DNA of 64,000 nt from Bacteroidota bacterium (GTDB lineage: Bacteria; Bacteroidota; Bacteroidia; Flavobacteriales; Weeksellaceae): assembly GCA_023422635.1 (NCBI GenBank), contig JAFAGO010000029.1, positions 135,441 through 199,440 on the forward strand, read 5' to 3'. A model generated the notes under the pieces. The model did no database searches. It saw only the letters and a program-made list of their open reading frames with translations, and was not told the DNA's origin. Shown piece after piece: positions 42,632-50,760 of this stretch. A program made the translations under genes and the position numbers. Numbering within the stretch: the stretch's first letter is position 1; the number at the start of each line of letters is the position of its first letter.

Positions 42632-43414
42632 TTAACCGAATTTAATTACTTCTTTCATTCTTTCATTTTCTTCGTTTACCAATTCTTCATCCACTAAGAT
42701 TTTACCAGAATGTTCATCGATAATGATTTTCTTTCTTTGTGCAATTTCCATTTGCTTTTGTGGTGGAATCGTGAAGAATGATCCTTTAGCTGCACCTCTT
42801 TCTAAACCTACAACTGCAAGTCCGTTTTTCGAACTCGTACGAATTCTGTTATAAGAAGCCAAAAGTCTTTCATCAATTTTTTCAGAAAATTCTTTGGATT
42901 TTTCAATCAGATATTCTTCTTCTTTTTGAGTTTCAGAAATCAAATCATCCAATTCATTCTTTTTGAATTTTAGATGTTGTTTTAACTGATCAATTTTAGA
43001 ATTAAGTTCGCCTAAAGTTTCTTCTTTATGGGCAATTTTAGCACCGAATTCTCTAATTTTCTTTTCAGAAAGTTGAATTTCAAGTTCTTGATATTCAATT
43101 TCTTTCCCAAGAGATTCGAATTCTTTATTATTTCTTACGGTATCCTGTTGGCTTTTGTATTTTTCAATTAAGCTTTTGGAATGATTAATCACTTCATTTT
43201 TTGTAGAGATTTCTTCATTCTGTTCTTTAATTTCTTGTTGAAATTTTTCGGATCTCTTTTCTAATCCGGCAATTTCAATTTCCAAATCTTCCACTTCAAT
43301 TGGTAATTCACCTCTGGTGTTACGGATATCGTCCAATCGGGAATCAATAATCTGAAGGTCATATAACGCCCTTAGTTTTTCTTCCACAGGAATGTCGTTT
43401 GTTTTCTTAGCCAT
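42632..43414 (-). CDS. CdsZ/zinc-ribbon-family coiled-coil protein lacking all zinc cysteines
   Basis: 260 aa. About 25-195 is a long helical coiled coil rich in Glu and Lys; the C-terminal 60 residues align with the C4 zinc-ribbon domain of this family (GSFFTIPPQKQMEIAQRKKI then HSGKILVDEELV). At the four positions where relatives have Cys there are A209, S212, D233 and S236, and the whole protein has no Cys, so it cannot bind zinc in the usual way. Relatives are helical proteins with a DNA/RNA-binding-like ribbon and uncertain function. It is 3 bp downstream of the Nif3-like gene, a conserved pairing in Bacteroidota. Confidence 0.85.
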   Translation of the reverse strand: MAKKTNDIPVEEKLRALYDLQIIDSRLDDIRNTRGELPIEVEDLEIEIAGLEKRSEKFQQEIKEQNEEISTKNEVINHSKSLIEKYKSQQDTVRNNKEFESLGKEIEYQELEIQLSEKKIREFGAKIAHKEETLGELNSKIDQLKQHLKFKKNELDDLISETQKEEEYLIEKSKEFSEKIDERLLASYNRIRTSSKNGLAVVGLERGAAKGSFFTIPPQKQMEIAQRKKIIIDEHSGKILVDEELVNEENERMKEVIKFG

Positions 43415-43417
43415 ATT

Positions 43418-44515
43418 TTAAATAAAGTAGTTTACTGGATTGGTATTTTCTCTAGATTTAGAGATTGCAAATTTAGTAAATTTTTCCGATAAAAGTTCAA
43501 ACAATTGTTGAGTAACAAATTGTTCCGATTCAAAATGACCAATATCGCAGAATAGAATTTTATTTTCTGCCTGAAAGAAATCGTGGTATTTTACATCTCC
43601 CGTTAAATACGCATCGCAGCCCCAATTTTTAGCGGCAGCAATTCCACTTGCTCCACTTCCGCCCAAAACCGCAACTTTTTTAATTTTCTTACCGGTAAAT
43701 TCGGAATGACGAATCACTTTTAATTGAAAGGTTTCCTTTACAAAGTGCAAAAAATCCGGCTCATCCATTTCATTCGCCAATTGGCCATATCGACCGAGAC
43801 CAAGATAATGGTTTTCATTTTCTAATTGATAGATTTGATAGGCAACTTCTTCATATGGATGTGCATTTTTTACGGCAGATAAAATCGTATTTTTTTTGGC
43901 ACTTTCGAAAATGGAGGAAATCATTACTTCGTCTGCATTTTCCCGCACATTTTCGCTTCCAGAAAATGGATTTGATCCAGCTAACGGGCGAAAAGTTCCA
44001 GTTCCTGGAATACTGAAGCTGCATTGATCGTAGAATCCAATATGTCCTGCTCCCGCTTGAAACAAAGCATCTTTCACCGCTTCAGCAAAAGCAGAAGGAA
44101 CATACACAGCCATTTGCATTATATCGGATTTTTTTGGCATTAAGACCTTTTGATCTTTCAAACCTAAAGCCTCACAAATTCCGAAATTCACTCCGAAATA
44201 ATCATTATCAAAAGCTGTATGCACCGCAAAAATCGCAATTTTATTTTCCATTGCTTTTACGATTGCACGTTCAACATAATTTTTTCCTGTAATGGATTTT
44301 AAACCCGAAAACAAAATAGGATGAAACGCCACAATTACATTATGATTGGTCTCAATAGCTTCATCAACCACCGATTCCAAAGCGTCGTGCGCAACTAGAA
44401 CACCCGATATTTCACGGTCGGGATTTCCACAAAGTAAACCTACATTATCAAAATCTTCCGCCTGCCAAAGAGGAATACGATCTTGAAAAGCTTGTACAAA
44501 TTCTTTTATTTTCAT
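43418..44515 (-). CDS. Nif3/YbgI-family dinuclear metal protein
   Basis: 365 aa, the long form with a CutA-like/YqfO insert in the middle (about 130-230). Metal-binding positions are visible as HDALESVVDEAIE, IVAFHPILFSGLK and IFAVHTAFDN in the first half and CDIGHFESEQF near the C-terminus. Nif3-like proteins bind two metals and form hexameric rings; their cellular role is not firmly established and relatives have been tied to GTP cyclohydrolase-like activity and metal homeostasis. Starts an operon with the zinc-ribbon-like gene. Confidence 0.92.
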   Translation of the reverse strand: MKIKEFVQAFQDRIPLWQAEDFDNVGLLCGNPDREISGVLVAHDALESVVDEAIETNHNVIVAFHPILFSGLKSITGKNYVERAIVKAMENKIAIFAVHTAFDNDYFGVNFGICEALGLKDQKVLMPKKSDIMQMAVYVPSAFAEAVKDALFQAGAGHIGFYDQCSFSIPGTGTFRPLAGSNPFSGSENVRENADEVMISSIFESAKKNTILSAVKNAHPYEEVAYQIYQLENENHYLGLGRYGQLANEMDEPDFLHFVKETFQLKVIRHSEFTGKKIKKVAVLGGSGASGIAAAKNWGCDAYLTGDVKYHDFFQAENKILFCDIGHFESEQFVTQQLFELLSEKFTKFAISKSRENTNPVNYFI

Positions 44516-44609
44516 TTTAAAAGTGAATGAATTTCCGTATTTTTTATTTTGATTTAAATTTTCTAAAAACGTTTCTTTCTAATTGAATTTAAACCATTTT
44601 TCTACTCGT

Positions 44610-45065
44610 TTACGTTCTGATAAACAAACGTTCATCAAAACTGAACTTTTCTATTATGTGTACTTTAACTTTATTAAAATCAGGATGGCGAGGATTGAGT
44701 AAATAATTAAACTCACCTTGAACTGCCGCAGATGGAACTTTTAGCACCAACTTTTTTGCATCAAAAATAAATGTATCGCCTAATTTTTGAGTATCATCTG
44801 GATGCGGAAAAATATTCCAAGCAACAGGTAGTTTTTTTACTTCTGCCATTGAATCATCAGGAATATCGATATGTACCAAACAATAATCTATCGGAAGAAT
44901 ACCAAGCGGAACATGAACCGCAATTTCTGCCACACAAAGCGCAATCGATTGAGCGGTATAAAGCATTGCCACACCCTTACTGTTCCAACGGCCACCAACA
45001 ATTTCAGCACCTTTTCCGCTTAAATCGTTTGCATACATTCTTTTCGAAAGACGGTAAACAATCAT
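44610..45065 (-). CDS. RES-domain toxin of an Xre-RES toxin-antitoxin module
   Basis: 151 aa. The R-E-S signature is visible as R26 (GGRWNSKG), E47 (CVAEIAVH) and S112 (VPSAAVQGEFNYLLNPRHPDF). RES toxins of characterised systems degrade NAD+ (or ADP-ribosylate a target) and stop growth. The gene starts 6 bp after the stop of the antitoxin gene (45072), so it is translated from the same mRNA. All three key residues are present, so it is predicted to be active. Confidence 0.9.
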   Translation of the reverse strand: MIVYRLSKRMYANDLSGKGAEIVGGRWNSKGVAMLYTAQSIALCVAEIAVHVPLGILPIDYCLVHIDIPDDSMAEVKKLPVAWNIFPHPDDTQKLGDTFIFDAKKLVLKVPSAAVQGEFNYLLNPRHPDFNKVKVHIIEKFSFDERLFIRT

Positions 45066-45071
45066 GGTGAG

Positions 45072-45533
45072 TTATGCTAAAACGCCATGCTCAATGCGCG
45101 TTAATTCATCCATTAATAGAGAAATACCGAAGGAAGTATCCAAGATTTCTTGGGGCTTTATTTTACCCAAAGCAAGATTCTCTGCCTGCAACCAAATGAT
45201 GAAATGATCGTGAGAGCCAAAAACCTCTTTACCCCTGGTGTAAAGCAACTCAATTTGAAGAATTTTTTCTGATTGCAGAGCATCAAAGGTTTTGCCTTCT
45301 TTTTGATAGCGCGACAACGTTTTGCCAGAAATATGAAGAAAATCCGCCCAATTCTGCATCGTGAAAGGAAATTTCTTGATAAGGGAATCGAAATAAGGAA
45401 AACTAATGCCATTTCTTGCGGTACGCATCAATGCAAAAAGACCCGAATCATCAAAGGTATAATTTGCAAACGCCACAGCTGGTTCATTAACCGAGGTACT
45501 CGTGAATTCGGAATTGGAATTATACTTTTTCAT
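45072..45533 (-). CDS. Xre/MbcA/ParS-type antitoxin (DUF2384)
   Basis: 153 aa. An N-terminal Xre-like HTH (about 30-95, FPFTMQNWADFLHISGKTLS) precedes the C-terminal toxin-binding domain (DUF2384, KIKPQEILDTSFGISLLMDE). It neutralises the RES toxin and likely represses the operon, possibly via the dyad GTCT-N9-AGAC at 45565-45581 next to its promoter. Antitoxin first, toxin second, as usual for this family. Confidence 0.9.
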   Translation of the reverse strand: MKKYNSNSEFTSTSVNEPAVAFANYTFDDSGLFALMRTARNGISFPYFDSLIKKFPFTMQNWADFLHISGKTLSRYQKEGKTFDALQSEKILQIELLYTRGKEVFGSHDHFIIWLQAENLALGKIKPQEILDTSFGISLLMDELTRIEHGVLA

Positions 45534-45548
45534 TGTGTTTTGTTTTTA

Positions 45549-45581
45549 CAAATATACGACTTTTGTCTAAAAATAAAAGAC
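45549..45581 (-). promoter_or_regulatory. Promoter and candidate operator of the Xre-RES operon
   Basis: Minus strand TATATTTG (45556-45549) is a perfect -7 box, 16 bp before the antitoxin ATG. The adjacent GTCT...AGAC dyad (45565-45581) sits in the -33 region and would suit a repressor. Confidence 0.45.
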
Positions 45582-45642
45582 ATTTTTCCAATACTTTAAA
45601 AATATTCTATTTTATTATACATTTACTGCTTAAATACCAAGT

Positions 45643-46473
45643 ATGAAACCAGAATATAATTTGATTCCTGTAGACAAACCCATCTTAAAAAAAATCTACA
45701 GAGTCATCTACCTTTCCGACACCCGCGCTGGTAAAATTTTCGATATCTGTTTGTTAGTTCTAATCCTATTAAACACGCTGCTTATTATGTTAGAAACCAT
45801 TCCAGAAATTGATTCAAGATATCATACGCTTTTCTATACCACTGAATTTCTCATTACCATAATTTTCACGGCTGAATATATCTTCAGAATTATTTGCGTA
45901 AAAGATCGTGAAGAATATATTTTTAGCACATTAGGCATTCTGGATTTACTCTCCATTATTCCATTTTATATCGGATTACTTTTCCCTGCAGCACATTATT
46001 TTATTATTCTTCGAATGCTTCGAATGCTTCGGATTTTCAGAATTTTTAATCTGGCAGATTACATGCATGATGGTCAATTTATTGTAACATCGCTTAAAAA
46101 TAGCTCCAGAAAAATTTACATTTTTTTACTCTTCCTGTGCATCATCATTGTGATTATTGGCTCTTTAATGTACGTGGTTGAAGATGGGCAAAATGGCTTT
46201 AGCAGTATCCCACAATCCATTTATTGGGCAGTTGTTACCATTACAACAGTGGGTTATGGAGATATTGCACCCGCAACGCCTGTTGGTAAAATGCTATCCA
46301 TAATTTTAATGCTATGCGGTTATAGCATTATTGCAGTACCTACGGGAATTGTGACTTCTGAAATGAAGCAGAAAAATAAAAAGAACTCAAAAGTTTGTCC
46401 TCGATGCGGAAATGAAGACAATGATGAAAATGCCAGATATTGCAAAAATTGTGGAGAAAAGATTGTTCTATAA
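45643..46473 (+). CDS. Voltage-gated-type potassium channel with C-terminal zinc ribbon
   Basis: 276 aa. Six membrane helices: S1 about 32-50, S2 about 62-84, S3 about 97-114, S4 about 119-136 with regularly spaced Arg (R124, R127, R130, R133), S5 about 158-178 and S6 about 217-235. The selectivity filter is TVGYGD (202-207). After S6 a basic linker leads to a short zinc ribbon with C252, C255, C267 and C270 (VCPRCGNE ... YCKNCGE). A K+ channel gated by voltage or ligand is predicted; the zinc ribbon on the cytoplasmic tail is unusual. Monocistronic, followed by a bidirectional terminator. Confidence 0.92.
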   Translation: MKPEYNLIPVDKPILKKIYRVIYLSDTRAGKIFDICLLVLILLNTLLIMLETIPEIDSRYHTLFYTTEFLITIIFTAEYIFRIICVKDREEYIFSTLGILDLLSIIPFYIGLLFPAAHYFIILRMLRMLRIFRIFNLADYMHDGQFIVTSLKNSSRKIYIFLLFLCIIIVIIGSLMYVVEDGQNGFSSIPQSIYWAVVTITTVGYGDIAPATPVGKMLSIILMLCGYSIIAVPTGIVTSEMKQKNKKNSKVCPRCGNEDNDENARYCKNCGEKIVL

Positions 46474-46480
46474 CAACAAA

Positions 46481-46505
46481 AAAGCCATCTTTTGCAGATG
46501 GCTTT
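46481..46505. terminator. Bidirectional Rho-independent terminator
   Basis: AAAGCCATCT / AGATGGCTTT perfect stem, TTTGC loop, long T run on the plus side, between the channel gene and the convergent PPIase gene. Confidence 0.85.
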
Positions 46506-46530
46506 TTTTTGTATACTATTAATTTTTCAA

Positions 46531-47649
46531 CTAATTAGCGGATTTAACATCTACCAATTCTACATCGAAAACCAACCAAGCATTTGGTGGAATTACACCT
46601 CCGGCGCCTCTAGCACCATACCCTAAATCGGATGGAATTAAGAGAGTTGCGGCCTCACCCTTTTTCAATAAAAGGATTCCTTCGTCCCAACCTTTAATTA
46701 CTTGCCCCATCCCGATTGGAATTTCAATAGGTTGATTTCTTTTAAAAGAGCTATCAAATTCATTTCCATCAACCAATTTACCCGCGTAATGCACAGAAAC
46801 TAAATCACCAGCTTTTGGCGCAGTACCCGTAGGATTGGATTTGGTAATTTTATAATACAAACCCGATGGAGTGGATTGCATATCTTTTTTCAATTCATCG
46901 GCCAATTTTTCTTGATTGGCTTTAAATTCTTCTTCTTTTCTTTTTTTCTCTGCCGCTTCTTTTTCTAAAAATGCTTTATTGCGTTCTTTAATTTGTGCTT
47001 TTCCATCTTCGAAAGTTTTTGCAGGATCATAGTTTTTATACGCGTCGCCTTTGCTGAAAACGCTAACTTTTTCTAAAACAACATCGGTTTTTGGTTTGTC
47101 TTGCGCACCTTTTTCAACGTTTGCAATAGAATCAATTACGCTTTGTCCTTCGATTACTTCACCGAAAATTGTATGTCGACCATCCAACCAAGGTGTCGCT
47201 ACTTCTGTAATGAAAAACTGTGAACCATTGGTGTTTGGGCCAGAATTCGCCATTGACAGAATTCCCTTTCCGGTATGTTTTAAATCGTTTTTTTCATCCT
47301 CAAATTTATATCCAGGATCGCCCATTCCTGTTCCTTGAGGATCACCACCTTGAATCATAAAATCTTTAATCACTCGGTGGAAAATGGTTCCATCATAAAA
47401 AGGAACTCCTTTGGCTTTGGCTTTGTTATCAATTTTACCTTCGGCCAAACCAATAAAATTGGCAACGGTTACAGGAGATTTTTCATCTTCTAACTTTACC
47501 AGCATATTCCCTTTTGAGGTTTGCAGGTTGGCATATAAACCGTCTTTCAGTTCTTTGTAAGTTTCTTTGTCTACGTTCATTTTTTTATAAATTGGGGTAC
47601 AACTCGTCATTGAAATCGCGGTTAATACGATTATCATTTTTTTTATCAT
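46531..47649 (-). CDS. Cyclophilin-FKBP fusion peptidyl-prolyl isomerase lipoprotein
   Basis: 372 aa. Lipobox SMTSC near residue 17 predicts a lipoprotein. A cyclophilin domain occupies about 40-200 (GTIFHRVIKDFMIQGGDPQG, SQFFITEV) and an FKBP domain about 270-370 (GDLVSVHYAGKLVDGNEFDS, GMGQVIKGWDEGILLLKKGE, LIPSDLGYGARG). The fusion therefore carries two unrelated PPIase folds; both keep the main active-site residues. The job is probably folding of exported or outer-membrane proteins. It starts 10 bp after the GldI-like gene on the same strand, forming a PPIase operon. Confidence 0.92.
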   Translation of the reverse strand: MIKKMIIVLTAISMTSCTPIYKKMNVDKETYKELKDGLYANLQTSKGNMLVKLEDEKSPVTVANFIGLAEGKIDNKAKAKGVPFYDGTIFHRVIKDFMIQGGDPQGTGMGDPGYKFEDEKNDLKHTGKGILSMANSGPNTNGSQFFITEVATPWLDGRHTIFGEVIEGQSVIDSIANVEKGAQDKPKTDVVLEKVSVFSKGDAYKNYDPAKTFEDGKAQIKERNKAFLEKEAAEKKRKEEEFKANQEKLADELKKDMQSTPSGLYYKITKSNPTGTAPKAGDLVSVHYAGKLVDGNEFDSSFKRNQPIEIPIGMGQVIKGWDEGILLLKKGEAATLLIPSDLGYGARGAGGVIPPNAWLVFDVELVDVKSAN

Positions 47650-47659
47650 CTTACTAATT

Positions 47660-48169
47660 TTACAATGTTTTAAGTGTTATGATTAAAGGCATATCGTTTG
47701 AAATTCGATTATTATCACCATACGTTCCAAAAGCAAGTACAGAGGGCGTTAAAATCGTAGTCGTTTCGCCTTTATCCATATAGCGCAATGCATCCTCAAC
47801 CGCTTTAAGCTCATCAAATTTGCCGAAACGAACATTTTCTACCACTTTTGGTTGATCATACAATTGCACGCGGTCGAAATCGTAAATGGTATATTCGTAA
47901 GAAACCAAATTACCATCTGGCTTTCTTTCTCTGGAGCTCAAATCTTCATTATTCACCCAATAATTCATCTTCATTGGATAAAATTTTTCATCTTGTGCGC
48001 TAATCCAATCTTGAATTTGTGCGCGTTCTAATTCATTTATACTCTTTGCTCGGTTTTTGGAGATACTCATATCCTTCTCACTTAAAATTCCGCCAATAGG
48101 AGGATGAGATTGTTGTTTCCCACAAGAAAACAAAATAAGAGAACCGAGCAAAAGGATGCCTTTTTTCAT
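47660..48169 (-). CDS. gldI: GldI-like FKBP-type peptidyl-prolyl isomerase lipoprotein
   Basis: 169 aa. Lipoprotein signal ending LILFSCGK, then a divergent FKBP domain (about 80-165: LVSYEYTIYDFDRVQLYD, RYMDKGETTTILTPSVLAFG, NRISNDMPLIITLKTL) in the pattern of gliding-motility protein GldI. In Flavobacterium johnsoniae GldI is an envelope PPIase needed for gliding; non-gliding Flavobacteriia keep gld genes, partly because type IX secretion uses some of them. It lies just upstream of the larger PPIase. Assignment to GldI rather than another FKBP lipoprotein is from the overall pattern. Confidence 0.75.
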   Translation of the reverse strand: MKKGILLLGSLILFSCGKQQSHPPIGGILSEKDMSISKNRAKSINELERAQIQDWISAQDEKFYPMKMNYWVNNEDLSSRERKPDGNLVSYEYTIYDFDRVQLYDQPKVVENVRFGKFDELKAVEDALRYMDKGETTTILTPSVLAFGTYGDNNRISNDMPLIITLKTL

Positions 48170-48378
48170 AAAAAACTTTTGCGAAAATACACAATTTTCT
48201 TTGAGTCGGTTTACATTTTAGGATTAAAAATATGCATCTTCGTTATCTTTTAACTTTTATTATTCTAAAAAATCTTAAAAGTTGAATTCACTTAAAAACA
48301 CAATTCCCTTAAAAGTCTGAACGAGAATTAAATTTAATAACATCAGTTTTCAACAAAACTAATTACAAATAAAAAAAA

Positions 48379-48400
48379 AAAGTCAGGAAAACCTGACTTT
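48379..48400 (-). terminator. Rho-independent terminator of ilvE
   Basis: AAAGTCAGG / CCTGACTTT perfect 9-bp stem with an AAAA loop, followed by more than ten T on the minus strand. Confidence 0.85.
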
Positions 48401-48424
48401 AGGATTGTATTATTCTTTTTTGGA

Positions 48425-49498
48425 TTACACGTTTTCGTGAAAATTTTTCTCCACTAAAACTCTCCATCCGAAGGAATCTTCAATTTTATTGGTTTGAATG
48501 CCAACTAATTGCTCTTTTAAGGTAAGCGCAAAACTGTCTTTTTCTTCTAATTTTGGAAGCTCATATTTTTTATCGTCATATCCAAATGCTTCGAAAACAC
48601 TGGTTACTACAGCTGTTCCAACGCCCCAAATTTCTTTAAGTTCATTGTTTTTATGTGCCTCTAAAACCATCTTAACCGAAATAGGTTCAATTTTAAGTTC
48701 AATGCCATTTTTCTCGGCCAATTGAATAAAACTGTTTCTGGTAACACCATCGAGAATTTTTTCGGAAGTTGGTGGTGTATAAATCGTATCGTTGATTCTT
48801 AAGAACACATTCATCGTACCACTTTCTTCAAAATACTCATGCGTAGCATCGTCGGTCCAGATGATTTGTTCATATCCCTTATCGTTCGCAAGTTGCGTAG
48901 GATAAAAAGATGCCGCATAATTTCCTGCCGCTTTCGCAAATCCTACTCCACCATTTGCAGAACGTGAATAAAAATCCGAAATTAAAACTGAAACTGGCGC
49001 AGTGTAGTACATTTTAGCAGGAGTGGCAACAATTGCAAAAATATACTTATTGGAAACTCTGGCTTTTAAGCCTTCTTCTGTAGCAAAAACAAGTGGACGA
49101 ATATAAAGCGAAGTTCCTTCACCAGACGGAACCCAATCTCTATCAAGATCGACCAAAGCTTTTAAACCATCGAGAAAAACTTCTTTTGGAATTTCTGGAA
49201 TTGCAAGTCTTTTTGCAGATTTATTGATTCTTTCAAAATTCTTCTCTGGACGAAAAAGGTACACTTCACCATCTTTGTCTTTGTACGCTTTCATTCCTTC
49301 AAAACAGGCCTGGCCGTAATTTACTGCCATCATTGCTGGCGAAAATTGCAAAGGTCCGTACGGCATAATCTTGACTTCGCCCCAAGCTCCGTTATCGTAT
49401 TCGCAAATAACCATATGGTCGATAAAAGTGTCCCCGAAAGAAAAATTCTGAGGATCAAAAGAGGAAATTCTTGGATTTGAAGATTTCTGAATTATCAT
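48425..49498 (-). CDS. ilvE: Branched-chain amino-acid aminotransferase
   Basis: 357 aa, class IV PLP aminotransferase of the longer (BCAT-II type) form. The Schiff-base Lys lies in FAKAAGNYAASF (about residue 187). Other family motifs are the PYGPLQFSPAMMAVNYGQACFEG region near 45-68, GTSLYIRPLVF, and ILDGVTRNSFIQLAEK (about 240-255). Transfers amino groups between Glu and Leu, Ile or Val precursors. A -7 box TAAATTTG lies at 49524-49531. Divergent from mnmD. Confidence 0.95.
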   Translation of the reverse strand: MIIQKSSNPRISSFDPQNFSFGDTFIDHMVICEYDNGAWGEVKIMPYGPLQFSPAMMAVNYGQACFEGMKAYKDKDGEVYLFRPEKNFERINKSAKRLAIPEIPKEVFLDGLKALVDLDRDWVPSGEGTSLYIRPLVFATEEGLKARVSNKYIFAIVATPAKMYYTAPVSVLISDFYSRSANGGVGFAKAAGNYAASFYPTQLANDKGYEQIIWTDDATHEYFEESGTMNVFLRINDTIYTPPTSEKILDGVTRNSFIQLAEKNGIELKIEPISVKMVLEAHKNNELKEIWGVGTAVVTSVFEAFGYDDKKYELPKLEEKDSFALTLKEQLVGIQTNKIEDSFGWRVLVEKNFHENV

Positions 49499-49523
49499 TT
49501 TTTAAATTTTTATTGGACTTCGA

Positions 49524-49531
49524 CAAATTTA
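49524..49531 (-). promoter_or_regulatory. -7 promoter box of ilvE (TAAATTTG)
   Basis: Perfect TAnnTTTG on the minus strand, 25 bp before the ilvE ATG. Confidence 0.5.
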
Positions 49532-49562
49532 ATATAATTTTTTAAATATGAACATTTTCGCT

Positions 49563-49570
49563 TACATTTG
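49563..49570 (+). promoter_or_regulatory. -7 promoter box of mnmD (TACATTTG)
   Basis: Perfect TAnnTTTG, 12 nt before ATG 49583. The in-frame TTG of a five-codon longer open frame is the end of this box, which argues against starting translation there. Confidence 0.5.
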
Positions 49571-49582
49571 AAAAAAATAGCA

Positions 49583-50278
49583 ATGAAAAGAGAAATAAAA
49601 ACCACTTCCGACGGAAGTAAAACATTATATATCAATTCATTAAACGAAAACTATCATTCCCATCATGGCGCGCTCAACGAAGCGCGACATGTATTTATTG
49701 AAAATGGATTATATTTAGTAAATGATTACGAAATCAATATTTTAGAACTTGGTTTTGGAACAGGACTGAACGTTTTGGTTACTTTTGATGCATTTTTAAA
49801 AAGTGACAAAAATCATATTATCAACTATTATTCTCTTGAAAAATACCCCATCACCTCCGAAGAAATTGAAGAATTGAATTACGATTCGCTATTCGAAAAC
49901 GAGGAAGTTCGGGAATTATACCAAAAAATCCACGCAGCAGATTGGAATTCCTTACAAGAAATTGCACCTCAGTTTAACCTCATGAAAATTGAAGATGATT
50001 TTTTCGAACTGAAAAACATTCAACTTCCACCAATTAACTTGGTTTATTTTGATTGCTTTGGTGCACGCGTTCAACCCGACCTTTGGGAAAAACCACTTTT
50101 TGAAATCGTAACGGAGAAGATGAAAGAAAACGGTTTATTAACCACTTATTCTTCAAAAGGTAGTGTACGCAGAATTCTTAAAGAATTAGGTTTTGAAGTG
50201 CAGAAAAAACCTGGGCCAACAGGAAAACGAGAAATGATTAATGCTATTTTACAACCTCAAGAAAATAAAATTTCTTAA
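49583..50278 (+). CDS. mnmD: MnmD-type tRNA 5-aminomethyl-2-thiouridine methyltransferase
   Basis: 231 aa, stand-alone form lacking the FAD oxidase half (MnmC1) of the E. coli MnmC fusion. SAM-binding motif ILELGFGTGLN at about residues 53-63, followed by the catalytic region PPINLVYFDCFGARVQPDLWEKPLF (DxF-x-P-type, about 156-180) and STYSSKG-like LLTTYSSKGSVRR. It would methylate nm5s2U at the wobble position of tRNA-Glu, -Lys and -Gln. Followed 22 bp later by a Nudix gene on the same strand. Confidence 0.9.
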   Translation: MKREIKTTSDGSKTLYINSLNENYHSHHGALNEARHVFIENGLYLVNDYEINILELGFGTGLNVLVTFDAFLKSDKNHIINYYSLEKYPITSEEIEELNYDSLFENEEVRELYQKIHAADWNSLQEIAPQFNLMKIEDDFFELKNIQLPPINLVYFDCFGARVQPDLWEKPLFEIVTEKMKENGLLTTYSSKGSVRRILKELGFEVQKKPGPTGKREMINAILQPQENKIS

Positions 50279-50300
50279 TTTTAAACATCAAAACAAAACA

Positions 50301-50720
50301 ATGATCGATAAAATTAATGTGCGCGTTTATGCTGCTGTTGTAAAAGACAAAAAAGTGTTGGTTCTGTACGAAGAATATGCGGGACAACACTTGATGAAAA
50401 TGCCCGGTGGCGGTTTAGAGTTTGGTGAAGGAACTTTAGAATGCCTAAAACGAGAATTTGAAGAGGAACTCAACGTTCAAGTTCGAATTAAAGAACATCT
50501 CTATACACAAGAAGAATTTTTAACTTCAAGATTTCGCGAAAACGAGCAGTTGCTTACCATCTACTATATTGCTGAAATAATCGATGAAAATGAATTTTTG
50601 ATTTTAGATCCTTGCATCGAAAAAATAGATTGGCTCCCAATTGATCAACCCGGAAACCCTTTTGAACTGCCAATTGATAGAATTGCTTTTGAGAAGTTAA
50701 AAGAAAAATTTAAACCATAA
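50301..50720 (+). CDS. Nudix hydrolase
   Basis: 139 aa. The Nudix box GX5EX7REUXEEXGU is present at about residues 37-59 as GGLEFGEGTLECLKREFEEE with the final Gly replaced by Asn58, a tolerated variation. The catalytic Glu cluster is intact. Likely hydrolyses a nucleoside diphosphate-linked substrate, for example an oxidised nucleotide or ADP-ribose; not identified further. The ATG at 50301 is preferred because earlier in-frame Met falls inside mnmD. Terminator at 50726-50746. Confidence 0.88.
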   Translation: MIDKINVRVYAAVVKDKKVLVLYEEYAGQHLMKMPGGGLEFGEGTLECLKREFEEELNVQVRIKEHLYTQEEFLTSRFRENEQLLTIYYIAEIIDENEFLILDPCIEKIDWLPIDQPGNPFELPIDRIAFEKLKEKFKP

Positions 50721-50725
50721 AAATA

Positions 50726-50746
50726 GCGCACTTTTACGGTGCGCTT
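50726..50746. terminator. Bidirectional Rho-independent terminator
   Basis: AGCGCAC / GTGCGCT perfect 7-bp GC-rich stem, 7-nt loop, T-rich tails, between the Nudix gene and the convergent DUF4294 gene. Confidence 0.75.
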
Positions 50747-50760
50747 ACTTTTTATATCGA

